DNA of 64,000 bases from Diadema setosum. Its lineage: Eukaryota > Echinodermata > Echinoidea > Diadematoida > Diadematidae. How positions within the stretch are numbered: position 1 is the first letter of the stretch; every line of letters starts with the position of its first letter. The notes below the pieces were generated by a model. It made no database searches, had not been told where the DNA came from, and saw only the letters and a program-made list of their open reading frames with translations. The position numbers were made by a program, and so were the translations under genes. The stretch covers positions 783,501-847,500 of the forward strand of contig NC_092702.1 in the NCBI RefSeq assembly GCF_964275005.1. Reading direction: 5' to 3'. Positions 47,628-60,102 of this stretch are shown here, piece by piece.

Positions 47628-50600
47628 ACTATTTCAACGTGAATTATGTTTCAAATGAGTATATTGTCATTAACCATTAAAAAGAATTATCTCAGTAACT
47701 TCCTTACTTCATGAATAGGAATCAATTCCAAATTTGATTGAAATTGTTGTATTAATTGAATCAACAGTTTCTGAATGAAACCGCGGGCATGCTGCCGTTG
47801 GTTTCGAAATGCCTTTGTACATTGAGCTCTTGAATTGTGTAAATGTATATGCAAATGTTTCATCGTGTAACAATGCTGCATTTGGCGATTAAATTCATGT
47901 AAATGTTACAAAAACCTTGAGCATTACTGATAAGTTTTTGTTCTGTTTGTTCCTCACAATTACTTTCTGCTGCATATCGCAGGGTTAGGTAAATCCTGTT
48001 TGTCAATTACGTGTATACTATTCCTACTCAAGATGTACATGAATCATACCTCATAGTCAACATTCTGGCATACTAACACTTAAATATGCAAACGCCTTCT
48101 GTGTTCATCAGGAGAGCACGAATTGTTATTCAAGAAAACTCAGTGAAAAAAAAATTCACGTTCAAGAGGTTTTCTTATTGGCCCGATTTTCTTGTGAGTC
48201 ACAAAATGCAATCACTGACATGACTGACGTTAAACTGCCTAAAAGCGTTTCAGTCACTCTCTGATTTATTAGAATGGGGAAGGAAGAAATACACACTGCA
48301 TTTCAGACACTTTCTACAATTCATTCATTCAGTAGGGGCACTTTGAGATTATGTTGTCTGTACCTACTACTTTTTCATGTTAATGTTTCTGTTTAAAGGC
48401 ATTATTTAATGGTAGATGATGAAACACAACCCTAGCTTTAGTGCTTCAAAATAGCTCTGGAATATTAGTTAGGGATACAAACAACTAATGTAAATATTTG
48501 AATCAGTATAATCAATGTCCAGTATTGTTAAATATACAAAATGTCAACAATATTTATGATGAAAATGTTTCTGGACCAAAGCCATCTGCAGTTATATGGT
48601 TTAGTGAGAAAATAGTGATATTCCTTATATCTTAGGCTTTATTGCTAAAGTTGTACAGGGTAGGTTGTTTTGTGATACGATTGAAGTACACATAATATGC
48701 ATCAAATGTGATATTTAGAACATTTATAAATCACTGCACTCAGTGAAAATATACCTTTAAAATTTGTACATGGTGTGGTCGAAAATATTTCATTTTTCCT
48801 TGTAGGAGAAATGAGGATATCTCGATGTTAGCTCTGAGCTACTTGTGACACTCTCGGAAAAGACAGCTGAGGAGGGAGGATAAGGGGTGATAAGGCTACC
48901 ATGAAAACTACTCTGATCTGGTACTCGACTCGAGTTGTCGAATTTTATTCAGTTCAGAAGCACAGTTCTAAAAGGCATAATATATCAGATACTGAATCGA
49001 ACACTTGATGAAGTACATCACCATCGGGCCTGGTTCACACACTAAGCTTGTCAAACACGACCGGGTCTTATGGGATACATACGCGCTTGTCAAACACCAC
49101 CGGGTCTGCCACTGATGAGAGAGGGTGGCGGATGAGGAGGCTACCACGACAACTACTCTGGTCTGGTACTAAACTATAGTTGTCGAGATTTATACAGTAT
49201 AAAACAGCTTGCAAAAGCTATCTCGCTTCAGAAACGAGCCTATTAAAGACGTGCGCAGTATTAAATTGGTATGAGATACTGAATCGAACCCTGACGGACA
49301 TCAGAAAAAATCCATTCTAGCTTCGGGGAAAATGTGCCAAAGGCCTATACGGCAAGCATATTTAATTATTAACACAATTCAAGGGAATCATCATCCTGTT
49401 TTGCCGAGAGGCAAATATTCATTCTGAATCATGACCATATATACTCGACCAAAAGTTGAAAACTAAATTGTCTACGGCAGAGCAGCCGTGGACAATTTGA
49501 GAGCTCAGACAACTACTGTCCTAGGCAGAGCAAGCGAACAAGTTTAGATGTTAAACACATCCTCTTACTAAGCTAGTTCCGTCTCGTCAATCTTCTTCGA
49601 GCAGACGACTTGGATAGAATTCGGTTCCAAGTGACAACAATACTGTTCCAGCTATATATCACTAATCAAGATCGGAAAAAAAAAGATGGACTCTGGCTTC
49701 GGAAAACAAGAATGCTATGGAAGCATACTTAATCATATCCACAATTCAAGTCAACCAACGTTTGATAAACTGTCAATTTCCCTCGCTACCGAAAAACAAG
49801 CATCCATACTAAATACTGAACTTAACTCAACTCGACCAAAAGTTGAAAGAATTGTTTACGGCACAGCAGTCGCACAAATCGCAGGAAACACAAACTGTAA
49901 GAGATTCCATACTCTTGTCAATGACAATCTGTTTCACACAGACGACCGAGGTGTTTTACGGTTTAATACAAAAGACAGCACTAAGAACGGAAGAATGAAC
50001 GCTTTATTGCTAAAGTTGTACAGGGTAGGTTGTTTTGTGATACGATTGAAGTACACATAATATGCATCAAATGTGATATTTCGAACATTTATAAATCACT
50101 GCACTCAGTGAAAATATACCTTTAAAATTTGTACATGGTGTGGTCGAAAATATTTTATTTTTCCTTGTAGAAGAAATGAGGATATCTCGATGTTAGCTCT
50201 GAGCTACTTGTGACACTCTCGGAAAAGACAGCTGAGGAGGGAGGATAGGGGGTGATAAGGCTACCATGAAAACTACTCTGATCTGGTACTCGACTCGAGT
50301 TGTCGAATTTTATTCAGTTCAGAAGCACAGTTCTAAAAGGCATAATATATCAGATACTGAATCGAACACTTGATGAAGTACATCACCATCGGGCCTGGCT
50401 CTCACACTAAGCTTGTCACACACCACCGGGTCTGGGATACATACGCGCTTGTCAAACACCACCGGGTCTGCCACTGATGAGAGAGGGTGGCGGATGAGAA
50501 GGCTACCACGACAACTACTCTGGTCTGGTACTCAACTATAGTTGTCGAGATTTATACAGTATAAAACAGCTTGCAAAAGCTATCTCGCTTCAGAAACGAG

Positions 50601-52130
50601 CCTATTAAAGACGTGCGCAGTATTAAATTGGTATGAGATACTGAATCGAACCCTGACGGACATCAGAAAAATCCATTCTAGCTTCGAGGAAAATGTGCCA
50701 AAGGCCTATACGGTAAGCATATCAAATTATTAACACAATTCAAGGGAATCATCATCCTGTTTTGCCGAGAGGCAAATATTCATTCTGAATCATGACCATA
50801 TATACTCGACCAAAAGTTGAAAACTAAATTGTCTACGGCAGAGCAGCCGTGGACAATTTGAGAGCTCAGAGAACTACTGTCCTAGGCAGAGCAAGCGAAC
50901 AAGTTTAGATGTTAAACACATCCTCTTACTAAGCTAGTTCCGTCTCGTCAATCTTCTTCGAGAAGACGACTTGGATAGAATTCGGTTCCAAGTGACAACA
51001 ATACTGTTCCAGCTATATATCACTAATCAAAATCGGAAAAAAAAGATGGACTCTGGCTTCGGAAAACAAGAATGCTATGGAAGCATACTTAATCATATCC
51101 ACAATTCCAGTTAACCAACGTTTGATAAACTGTCAATTTCCTACGCTACCGAAAAACAATCATCCATACTAAATACTGAACTTAACTCAACTCGACCAAA
51201 AGTTGAAAGAATTGTTTACGGCACAGCAGTCGCACAAATGGCAGGAAACACAAACTGTAAGAGATTCCATACTCTTGTCAATGACAATCTGTTTCACACA
51301 GACGACCGAGGTGTTTTACGGTTTAATACAAAAGACAGCACTAAGAACGGAAGAATGAACGCTGGCTTCGGAGAAGAAAAAAAATCCTACAAAAGCATAA
51401 TTATCACCAAACATTCATACTGAATTGTATCAAAAGTCGTCTAGGTCAGAGCGGCCGTACAAACCCACGCACAAATGACAATGAACAAACACCACTGTAG
51501 AAGAAGTCGAAATCCCCACACAGACGGTGAAAAGAAAACTCCATGTATACAAGACTGGATGTCGCCCTGGCAGTTGTTGCTGTTCTGGACTCTTGTGTCT
51601 ACTCGCAATGGTGATTCGGTGTACTTGACAAGCCGTACGAGGGCGCGACACTGGAGGATTGCGGTGTTCCGAGAACTGCGATACACGAAACTTTTCGCGT
51701 TGGCCGCGCAGTGTCAGAATTAGCGTCATCAGAAAATTTCCGCCCTGTCTTGGTTTGTCGCAATTGGCCAAATATCGCACCAAGAAAACAAAAAAGGACG
51801 GAGCCCAGATTACTGTTGCTGATGTTAAGTTTGGGATTGTCCCACTTTACTATTCACGGAAGCAGATCTCGATTTGAAGTGGGACGTGGACTCGGCAGCC
51901 TTCAGCCGCTCTAAATGTAATACAAACAGAAATTTATAGCTCACTCTCGGCTAGATATCGCAGCAGTACCTTTTGACTGCCTTTAGCTCTTCTTTAACAT
52001 GTACACTATTTGTTTCATTTGAAATAAGTCATATACGCTTGAGTCAAGAAAACAAGCTATACATAGGGCCTACATGATCGAACCTGACTACGCTTTGGGA
52101 AACCTTTGACCCAGTCTGCAATAATGTTAT
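47628..52130. repeat. Satellite unit D with internal duplication
   Basis: 4,503 bp: a normal unit plus a 1,365-bp internal tandem duplication (48636-50000 and 50001-51365). The new junction reads GAATGAACGCTTTATTGC, joining two unit positions that share GCT. The rest follows units A-C. Confidence 0.9.
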
Positions 52131-54430
52131 ACTATTTAGACGTGAATTATGTTTCAAATGAGTATATTGTCATTAACCATTAAAGAGAATTATCTCATTA
52201 ATTTCCTTACTTCATGAATAAAAATCAACTCCAAATTTGATTGAAATTGTTGTTTTAATTGAATTAACAGTTTCTGAATGAAACCGGGGGCATGCTGCCG
52301 TCGGTTTTGAAATGCCTTTGTACACTGAGCTCTTGAATTGTGTAATGTCGGTATATTTGCAAATGTTTTATCGTGTAACAATGCTTCATTTGACGATTAA
52401 ATTCATGCAAATGTCACAAAAAAAGCTCAAGCATTATTGATTGCGTTTTCTTTCTGTTTGTTCCTCACAATTACTTTGTGCTGCATATCGCATGGGTTAG
52501 GTAAATCCTGTTTGTTTATTAGGTGTATTCTATTCCTACTCAAGATGTACATGTATCATACTTCATAATCAATATTCTGGCATAATAACAATTTAAATAT
52601 GCAAACGCCTTCAGTGTTTATCAGCAGAACAGGAATTGTTATTCAAGAAAACTCAGTGAAAAAAAAATCACGTTCAAGAGGTGTTTTTTTTTTTTTGGCC
52701 CGATTTTCATGTGAGTCACAAAATGCAATCACTGATATGACTGACGTTAAACTGCCTAAAAGCGTTTCAGTCACTCTCTGATTTATTAGAATGAGGAAGG
52801 AAGAATCACACACTGCATTTCAGACACTTTCTACAAGGCATTCATTCAGTAGGGGCACTTTGAGATTATGTTGTCTGTACCTACTACTTTTTCATGTTAA
52901 TGTTTCTGCTTAAAGGCTTTATTTATCGCTAGCAGATGAAATACAACCCAAGCTTCGGCGCTTCAAAATAGCCCTAGAATGTTAGTAAGGGATAGAAACA
53001 ACTGATGTGATAATTTGAATCAGTATAATCAATGTTCAGTATTGTCATATATACATAATGTGAATAATAGTTATGATAGAAATGTTTCTGGACCAAAGCC
53101 TTCTGCAGTTATGGTTTAGTGAGAAACTAGTGATATTTCCTTATATCTTAGGCTTTATTGCGAACGTTTTACAGGGTAGGTTGTTTTGTGATACAATTTA
53201 ATTACACATCAAAATAATGTGATATTTCGAACATTATTTAAATCACTGCCCCCAGTGATAAACATTACCTTTAAAATTTGTACACGGTGTGGTCGAAAAT
53301 ATCTTATTTTTCCTTGTGGGAGAATGAGAATATCTCCATTTTAACTCTCAGCTACTTTTGACACTCTCGGAAAAGACAGCTGAGGAGGGAGGATAGGGGG
53401 TGATAAGGCTACCATGAAAAATACTCTTTTCTTGTACTCGACTCGAGTTGTCCAAATTTATTCAGTTCAGAAGCACAGTTCTAAAAGGCATAATATATCA
53501 GATACTGAATCGAACACTTGATTTCGTATATCACCATCGGGCCTGGCACACGCGCTTGTCAAACTCCACCGGGTCTGCTAAGTCCTGCTGAGAGGGGTTG
53601 GCGGATGAGAAGGCTAACAATACAACTACTCTGGTCTGGCACTCAACTAGAGTTGTCGAGATTCATACGGTATAAAACGGATTGCAAAAGCTATTTCGCT
53701 TCAGAAGCGAGCCTATTAAAGTCGTGCGCAGTATTAAGTTGGTATGAGATACTGAATCGAACCCGGACGGACATCAGAAAAAAATCTATTCTAGCTTCGG
53801 GAAAACTGTGCCAAAGGCCTATACGGCAAGCATATCAAATTATTAACACAATTCAAGGGAATCATCATCTTATTTTGCCGAGAGGTAAATATTCATTCTG
53901 AATCATGACCTTATATACTCGACCAAAAGTTGAAAACTAAATTGTCTACGGCAGAGCCGCCGTGGACAATTTAAGAGCTCAGATAACTATACTGTCCTAG
54001 GCAGAGCAAGCGAACAAGTTTAAATGTTAAACATATCCTCTCACTAAGCTAGCTTTCGTCTCGTCAATCTTCGAGCAGACGACTTGGATAGAATTCGGTT
54101 CCAAGTGACAACAATACTGTTACAGCTATATATCACTAATCAAGATCGGAAAAATGGACTCTGGTTTCGGAAACAAGAAAGCTACGGAAGCATACATAAT
54201 CATATCCACAATTGCAGTCGACCAACGTTTGATAAACTGTCAATTTCCTACGCTACCGAAAAAGAATCATCCATACTAAATACTGAACTTAACTCGACCA
54301 AAAGTTGAAAAAATTGTTAACGGCAGAGCAGTCACACAAATGGTAGGAAACACAAATTGTCAGAGATTCCATTCTCTTGTCAATGTCAATCTGTTTCACA
54401 CAGACGACCGAGGTGTTGTTTTATGGTTTC
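52131..54430. repeat. Satellite unit E (diverged, truncated)
   Basis: Starts in phase (ACTATTTAGACGTG) but carries clearly more substitutions and indels than other units, for example around 52920-53350. It stops at unit position about 2320, where non-satellite sequence begins. Confidence 0.88.
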
Positions 54431-54560
54431 AACTTCAACTCTCAACTTTGACTTTATTTTTCATTTCCAGTGAATAAAACGGGAAAATTACATACAATGC
54501 ATTAACAGAATATATTTGTAACGACTGAAAAAAATACCTGTAATCATAACAACATAGATT
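54431..54560 (-). mobile_element. Possible LINE 3'-end fragment
   Basis: On the minus strand the piece ends GAAAAATAAAGTCAAAG followed by TTGA-type repeats, like a non-LTR 3' end. It may be the tail of a separate fragment, as it is 1 kb from the reverse transcriptase frame and other repeats lie between. Confidence 0.35.
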
Positions 54561-54574
54561 TATTTTCTAAGTTA

Positions 54575-55235
54575 CTCAACCTTGTAACCCTGATTCGGCT
54601 TACTTACATCACTGTTCATGCTCTCCCGCTACCTTGTAACCCTGATTGGACTACGCACCAGATAACGTGAATACTTCCCCCATCCCCAGTTGTTCGTGCT
54701 CACTCAAGTTTGTGACTCTGAATGGACTTCCTTATTCTCTCTGTTCTCCCGCTGCCTTGTAACCCTGATTGGACTATAGTTTGCAGGCACAAACCCTTGT
54801 TGGTCGTAAAGGAGTCTGCGCAAAGACTACTATATGCACCACTTCAGCACTGTTCCATAGGCCCTGTGTTGTAGCTTCTCCTTGTCGGGAGAGGCTGCAG
54901 TGTGCAGTGGTGCGTGTATTAGTCTTGGCACATGCAGACTCCTAATACGACCAACAAGGGTTTGTGCCTGCAAACTAATTGGACTACGCGCCAAATGACG
55001 TTATTACCTCCCCCATCCCCCTTCCTTCGTGCTCACTCAACCTTGTGACCCTGATTGGACTTCCTTATTCTCATGGAGTCACTGTTCATGCTCTCCCGCT
55101 ACCTTGTAACCCTGATTGGACTACGCACCAGATAACGTTATTACCTCCAAATCCCCCTTCCTTCGTGCTCACTCAACCTTGTGACCCTGATTGGACTTCC
55201 TTATTCTCATGGAGTCACTGTTCATGCTCTCCCGT
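54575..55235 (+). repeat. Minisatellite of about 125-136 bp units
   Basis: Repeated CTCTCCCGCTACCTTGTAAC, CTGATTGGACTACGC and GATAACGTTATTACCTCC segments, with a second sub-unit CTCACTCAACCTTGTGACCC. Four to five units, interrupted by a MITE at 54777-54977. A further partial unit lies at about 55436-55490. Confidence 0.8.
54777..54977. mobile_element. 201-bp MITE with perfect terminal inverted repeats
   Basis: Tips TAGTTTGCAGGCACAAAC and the exact complement, with the perfect inverted repeat at least 32 bp long and extending imperfectly further. Flanked by a 9-bp duplication ATTGGACTA (54768-54776 and 54978-54986); uninterrupted minisatellite units have one copy. A 9-bp duplication suggests the Mutator-like group, but no coding part remains to prove it. 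Confidence 0.85.
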
Positions 55236-55435
55236 AGTCTAGCTTCTGGACTCTTTTTACTCGTAGGGGTGATTCAGTGTACGCGACCAGGGCGTGACAC
55301 CCGAGGATTGCGATACGCCGAGAACTGCGATACCCGAGAAAAAGTTGGGCGCGCAGTCTCTCGATTATCGCTATCAGAAAATTTGCGCCCTCTCTTGGTT
55401 TATCCCACCAAGGAAAAGGGGACGGAGCCCAGACT
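55236..55435. repeat. Diverged satellite fragment
   Basis: Aligns by eye to unit A positions about 2590-2815 (CTGGACTCTTTTT, GGGCGTGACAC, CAGAAAATTT, GGACGGAG) with many differences. It is an old piece stranded between minisatellite units and the LINE. Confidence 0.75.
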
Positions 55436-55486
55436 AGCTCTCCCGCTACCTTGTAACCCTGATTGGACTACGCGCCAGATGACGTT

Positions 55487-57478
55487 ATTTATTCATCAAG
55501 TCAGTCATCTATTTTTTCATCTCGAACAGAATTCGTAAAGACATATTTCTTTTTTGAACGTCTTCTTCTCGAGTCACTACACAAGTCCTGTCCAGTGCAG
55601 AGCGCAGGATCTGGCTTTGGTGTTGAAAGTCTCCAGGTCATTGACAGTGCATGGCTCTGGTAGGAGGGGGCAGACCAAAAGATGTTGCATTGTCTGATCC
55701 TGCCCGCAGTCGCAAGCAGTTTCTCCATCCCTATTGTAGCCCCATTTCTGCATGAGGACTTTGCATCGTCCTGTTCCTGTCCGTAGGCGATTCAGGCATG
55801 ACCAGGTGGGCCATGCCTCACTTGAACCCGGAGGGAGTGATTCACTTGGTTCATAGGAGAGCTGATGCGTCACAGACTGGAGGTGGTTGGACCATAGGGT
55901 AATCCTTCGACCGTGGGCGGTGCCATCAAGGGATTCGGTTGAATGGAGAAAACTGCGTCTGGATTTGAGTCTCTTTTTAGCAGGTTCACGATTGTAGAGT
56001 GGGTGGCGAGGGTTAACTTCTTGCTTGGTTTTCTCCATCTGTGCTGAGACCTCTCGCCTGATGTGTGGTGGGGCAATACCACACAGTAAGTAAAGGTCAT
56101 CTACTCTTGTTGGTCGCAGACATCCAGAGATAGCTCTGCAAGCTGCATTCAGGACTGGGTCGATCTTTGCAGCATGGGATGACCTACACCAGACAGGGGC
56201 TGCATACTCGGCAGTGGAGAAGCATAGAGCAAGAGCTGTGGTGCGGATAGTTTTGGCATCTGTTCCCCATCTTGTATTAGCAAGCTTCTTCAATATGCTG
56301 TTCCTTGCTCCAGCTTTCGCCTTTGTCTTGGCAATGTGCTCCTTGTAAGTAAGGGAACGATCCAGTGTGACACCTAGATAGATCGGCTTATTGGTGTGTT
56401 TAAGCCATTTTCCATACCATCTGACCCTCAGTTGTCGGTTAGCATCTCTGTTCTTAAGGTGGAAGACGCTAAGTTGAGTCTTCTCCGGGTTTGCACGTAG
56501 GTGATTTGCGGCATAGTAAGGAGTTAGACCTGCCAGAGCATCACTGAGTGCTTTTTCCACCTCTTCAAAGGATTGCTTCTGTGAGGCAATGCAGAGATCA
56601 TCAGCATACAGGTAGCTCCTTGTACTTGGATGGATTGGTTGTTCATTCGTGTAGATGTTGAAAAGAAGCGGGGCAAGGACGCTTCCTTGCGGGAGACCGT
56701 TTTTCTGTCTCCGCCATCTGCTGCGGGTACCATTCAGATTCACATAGAACCGCCGGTTTGAAAGCAGGTTCTGGATCAATTGTGTCAGCTTGACATCCTT
56801 GGTCATCTCAAAGACTTTCCTTGTAAGAATCCTATGGTTCACTGTATCGTAGGCCGCAGAGAGGTCAACAAAAGCTGCTCCAGTTATCAGCCCTTCCTCA
56901 AACCCATCTTCGATGTACTGTGTGAGATTCAACAGTTGGCCAGTACAGGACTTTCCTGGCCTGAAGCCTGCCTGCTCGGGAATGAGGAGCTCATCTACAA
57001 AGGGGGCGATACGGTTGAGTAGGAGCCTTTCAAAGAGCTTGTACGTGTGGCAGAGCAGGGAGATAGGTCTGTAACTCTTTGGGCTGGCTGGGTCTTTGCC
57101 TGGTTTGAGTAAGGCGACTACTCTGGACTTCCTCCATAGCTTTGGCAAGGTGTTGTCACTCAGACATTTGTTCAGCATGTCAAGCAGCCACTGGAGTGCA
57201 ACAGGTCCAAGATGTTTGATCTGCTCACAGAGGATATCATCTAATCCAGCTGCCTTATTACTCTTCATTGCTTTGGTAGCACCACACAGATCATTCATGG
57301 TGAAAGGTCTTGTGAAGTCAGATGGCCCTTGGGAAGCTGTCTCAGCATTTTGGGGGAGCTTTTTGAACGTGAAACATAAGTACATATTTATATGTCAACA
57401 ATTACAAAATATGAAGTGTAATATTCAAGGAAAAACAAATGATAGGATCAACAAAAAAAAAAACAAAACACAGAACAC
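55487..57478 (-). mobile_element. 5'-truncated non-LTR retrotransposon (LINE)
   Basis: About 2 kb on the minus strand, covering the reverse transcriptase frame and a short 3' UTR that ends GATGAATAAATAAC near 55488. The endonuclease part expected upstream is absent. The right edge is uncertain: an A-rich stretch at 57386-57478 separates the frame from the satellite, and the satellite resumes there at a different unit position than where it stopped at 54430. Confidence 0.75.
55577..57385 (-). CDS. Non-LTR retrotransposon reverse transcriptase (partial ORF2)
   Basis: An open frame of 602 residues. RT landmarks: LLKPGKDPASPKSYRPISLL (92-111); GFRPGKSCT (140-148); FVDLSAAYDTVNHR (172-185, catalytic D174); GLPQGSVLAPLLFN (230-243); and YADD (260-263, catalytic pair D262/D263). 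A thumb region follows with KPIYLGVTLD, and a C-terminal zinc-knuckle-like CDCG.QTMQHLLVCP near 558-573, typical of the Jockey/CR1-related LINE groups. The usual N-terminal endonuclease is missing, so the copy is 5'-truncated; the listed first ATG may lie in or near flanking sequence. The frame has stayed open, so the insertion is fairly young. It is probably not mobile on its own. The exact clade is unresolved. Confidence 0.85.
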   Translation of the reverse strand: MYLCFTFKKLPQNAETASQGPSDFTRPFTMNDLCGATKAMKSNKAAGLDDILCEQIKHLGPVALQWLLDMLNKCLSDNTLPKLWRKSRVVALLKPGKDPASPKSYRPISLLCHTYKLFERLLLNRIAPFVDELLIPEQAGFRPGKSCTGQLLNLTQYIEDGFEEGLITGAAFVDLSAAYDTVNHRILTRKVFEMTKDVKLTQLIQNLLSNRRFYVNLNGTRSRWRRQKNGLPQGSVLAPLLFNIYTNEQPIHPSTRSYLYADDLCIASQKQSFEEVEKALSDALAGLTPYYAANHLRANPEKTQLSVFHLKNRDANRQLRVRWYGKWLKHTNKPIYLGVTLDRSLTYKEHIAKTKAKAGARNSILKKLANTRWGTDAKTIRTTALALCFSTAEYAAPVWCRSSHAAKIDPVLNAACRAISGCLRPTRVDDLYLLCGIAPPHIRREVSAQMEKTKQEVNPRHPLYNREPAKKRLKSRRSFLHSTESLDGTAHGRRITLWSNHLQSVTHQLSYEPSESLPPGSSEAWPTWSCLNRLRTGTGRCKVLMQKWGYNRDGETACDCGQDQTMQHLLVCPLLPEPCTVNDLETFNTKARSCALHWTGLV

Positions 57479-60102
57479 GAAAACTCAGTGAAAAAAAATC
57501 ACGTTCTAAAGGTTTTCTTATTGACCCGATTTTCATGTGAGTCACAAGTTGCAATCACTGATATGACTGACGTTAACCTGCCTAAAAGCGTTTCAGTCAC
57601 TCTCTGATTTATTAGAATGAGGAAGGAAGAATCACACACTGCATTTCAGACACTTTCTACAAGGTATTCATTCAGTAGGGGCACTTTGAGATTATGTTGT
57701 CTGTACCTACTACTTTTCCATGTTAATGTTTCTGTTTAAAGGCATTATTTAATGGTAGATGATGAAACACAACCCAAGCTTTAGTGCTTCAAAATAGCTC
57801 TGGAATATTAGTTAGGGATACAAACAACTAATGTAAATATTTGGATCAGTATAATCAATTTCCAGTATTGTTAAATGTACAACATGTGAACAATATTTGT
57901 GATAAAAATGTTTCTGGACCAAAACCATCTGCAGTTATGGTTTAGTGAGAAAATTTTGATATTTCCTTGTATCTAAGGCTTTATTTCAAGAGTTTTACAG
58001 CTTAGGTTGTTTTGTGATACGATTGAAGTACACATATGCATCAAATGTGATATTTCGAACATTTTTTAAATCACTGCACTCAGTAAAAATGTACCTTTAA
58101 AATTTGTACACGGTGAGGTCGAAAATATCTCATTTTTCCTTGTGGAAGAAATTAGGATATCTCGATGTTAGCTCTGAGCTACTTGTGACACTCTCGGAAA
58201 AGACAGCTGAGGAGGGAGGATAGGGGGTGATAAGGCTACCATGAAAACTACTCTGATCTGGTACTCGACTCGAGTTGTCGAATTTTATTCAGTTCAGAAG
58301 CACAGTTCTAAAATGCATAATATATCAGATACTGAATCGAACACTTGATGAAGTACATCACCATCGGGCCTGGCTCTCACACTAAGCTTGTCACACACCA
58401 CCGGGTCTGGGATACATACGCGCTTGTCAAACACCACCGGGTCTGCCACTGATGAGAGAGGGTGGCGGATGAGAAGGCTACCACAACTACTCTGGTCTGG
58501 TACTCAACTATAGTTGTCGAGATTTATACAATATAAAACAGCTTGCAAAAGCTATCTCGCTTCAGAAACGAGCCTATTAAAGACGTGCGCAGTATTAACT
58601 TGGTATGAAAAAACTGAATAGAACCCTCATGGACATCAGAAAAAATCCATTCTAGCTTCGGGGAAAATGTGCCAAAGGCCTATACGGCAAGCATATCAAA
58701 TTATTAACACAATTCAAGGGAATCATCATCCTGTTTTTGCCGAGAGGCAAATATTCATTCTGAATCATGACCTTATATATTCGACCAAAAGTTGAAAACT
58801 AAATTGTCTACGGCAGAGCAGCCGTGGACAATTTGAGAGCTCAGACAACTACGGTCCTAGGCAGAGCAAGCGAACAAGTTTAGATGTTAAACACATCCTC
58901 TTACTAAGCTAGTTCCGTCTCGTCAATCTTCTTCGAGCAGACGACTTGGATAGAATTCGGTTCCAAGTGACAACAATACTGTTCCAGCTATATATCACTA
59001 ATCAGGATCGGAAAAAAAGATGGACTCTGGCTTCATAAAACAAGAATGCTATGGAAGCATACTTAATCATATTCACAATTCAAGTCAACCAACGTTTGAT
59101 AAACTGTCAATTTCCCTCGCTACCGAAAAACAATCATCCATACTAAATACTGAACTTAACTCAACTCGACCAAAAGTTGAAAGAATTGTTTACGGCACAG
59201 CAGTCGCACAAATCGCAGGAAACACAAACTGTAAGAGATTCCATACTCTTGTCAATGACAATCTGTTTCACACAGACGACCGAGGTGTTTTACGGTTTAA
59301 TACAAAAGACAGCACTAAGAACGGAAGAATGAACGCTGGCTTCGGAGAAAAAAAATCCTACAAAAGCATAATTATCACCAAACATTTATACTGAATTGTA
59401 TCAAAAGTCGTCTATGTCAGAGCGGCCGTACAAACCCACGCACAAATGACAGTGAACAAACACCACTGTAGAAGAAGTCGAAATCCCCACACAGACGGTG
59501 AAAAGAAAACTCCATGTATACAGGACTGGATGTCGCCCTGGCAGTTGTTGCTGTTCTGGACTCTTGTGTCTACTCGCAATGGTGATTCGGTGTACTTGAC
59601 AAGCCGTACGAGGGCGTGACACTGGAGGATTGCGGTGTGCCGAGAACTGCGATACACGAAACTTTTCGCGTTGGCCACGCAGTCTCACAATTAGCGTCAT
59701 CAAAAAATTTCCGCCCTGTCTTCGTTTGTCGCAATTGGCCAAATATCGCACCAAGAAAACAAAAAAGGACGGAGCCCAGATTACTGTTGCTGATGTTAAA
59801 TTTGGGATTACCCCACTTTACTATTCACGGAAGCAGATCTCGATTTGAAGTGGGACATGGACTCGGCAGCCTTCAGTCGCTCTAAATGTAATACAAACAG
59901 AAATTTATAGCTCACTCTCGGCTAGATATCGCAGCAGTACCTTTTGACTGCTTTTCGGCTCTTCTTTAACATGTACACTATTTGTCTCATTTGAAATAGG
60001 TCATATACGCTTGAGTCAAGAAAACAAGCTATACATAGGGCCTACATGATCGAACCTGACTACGATTTGGGAAAACTTTGACCCAGTATGCAATAATGTT
60101 AA
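57479..60102. repeat. Satellite unit F (lacks its first 0.5 kb)
   Basis: Begins at unit position about 514 (AAAACTCAGTGAAAA) and runs to the unit end in register with units A-D. Confidence 0.9.
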
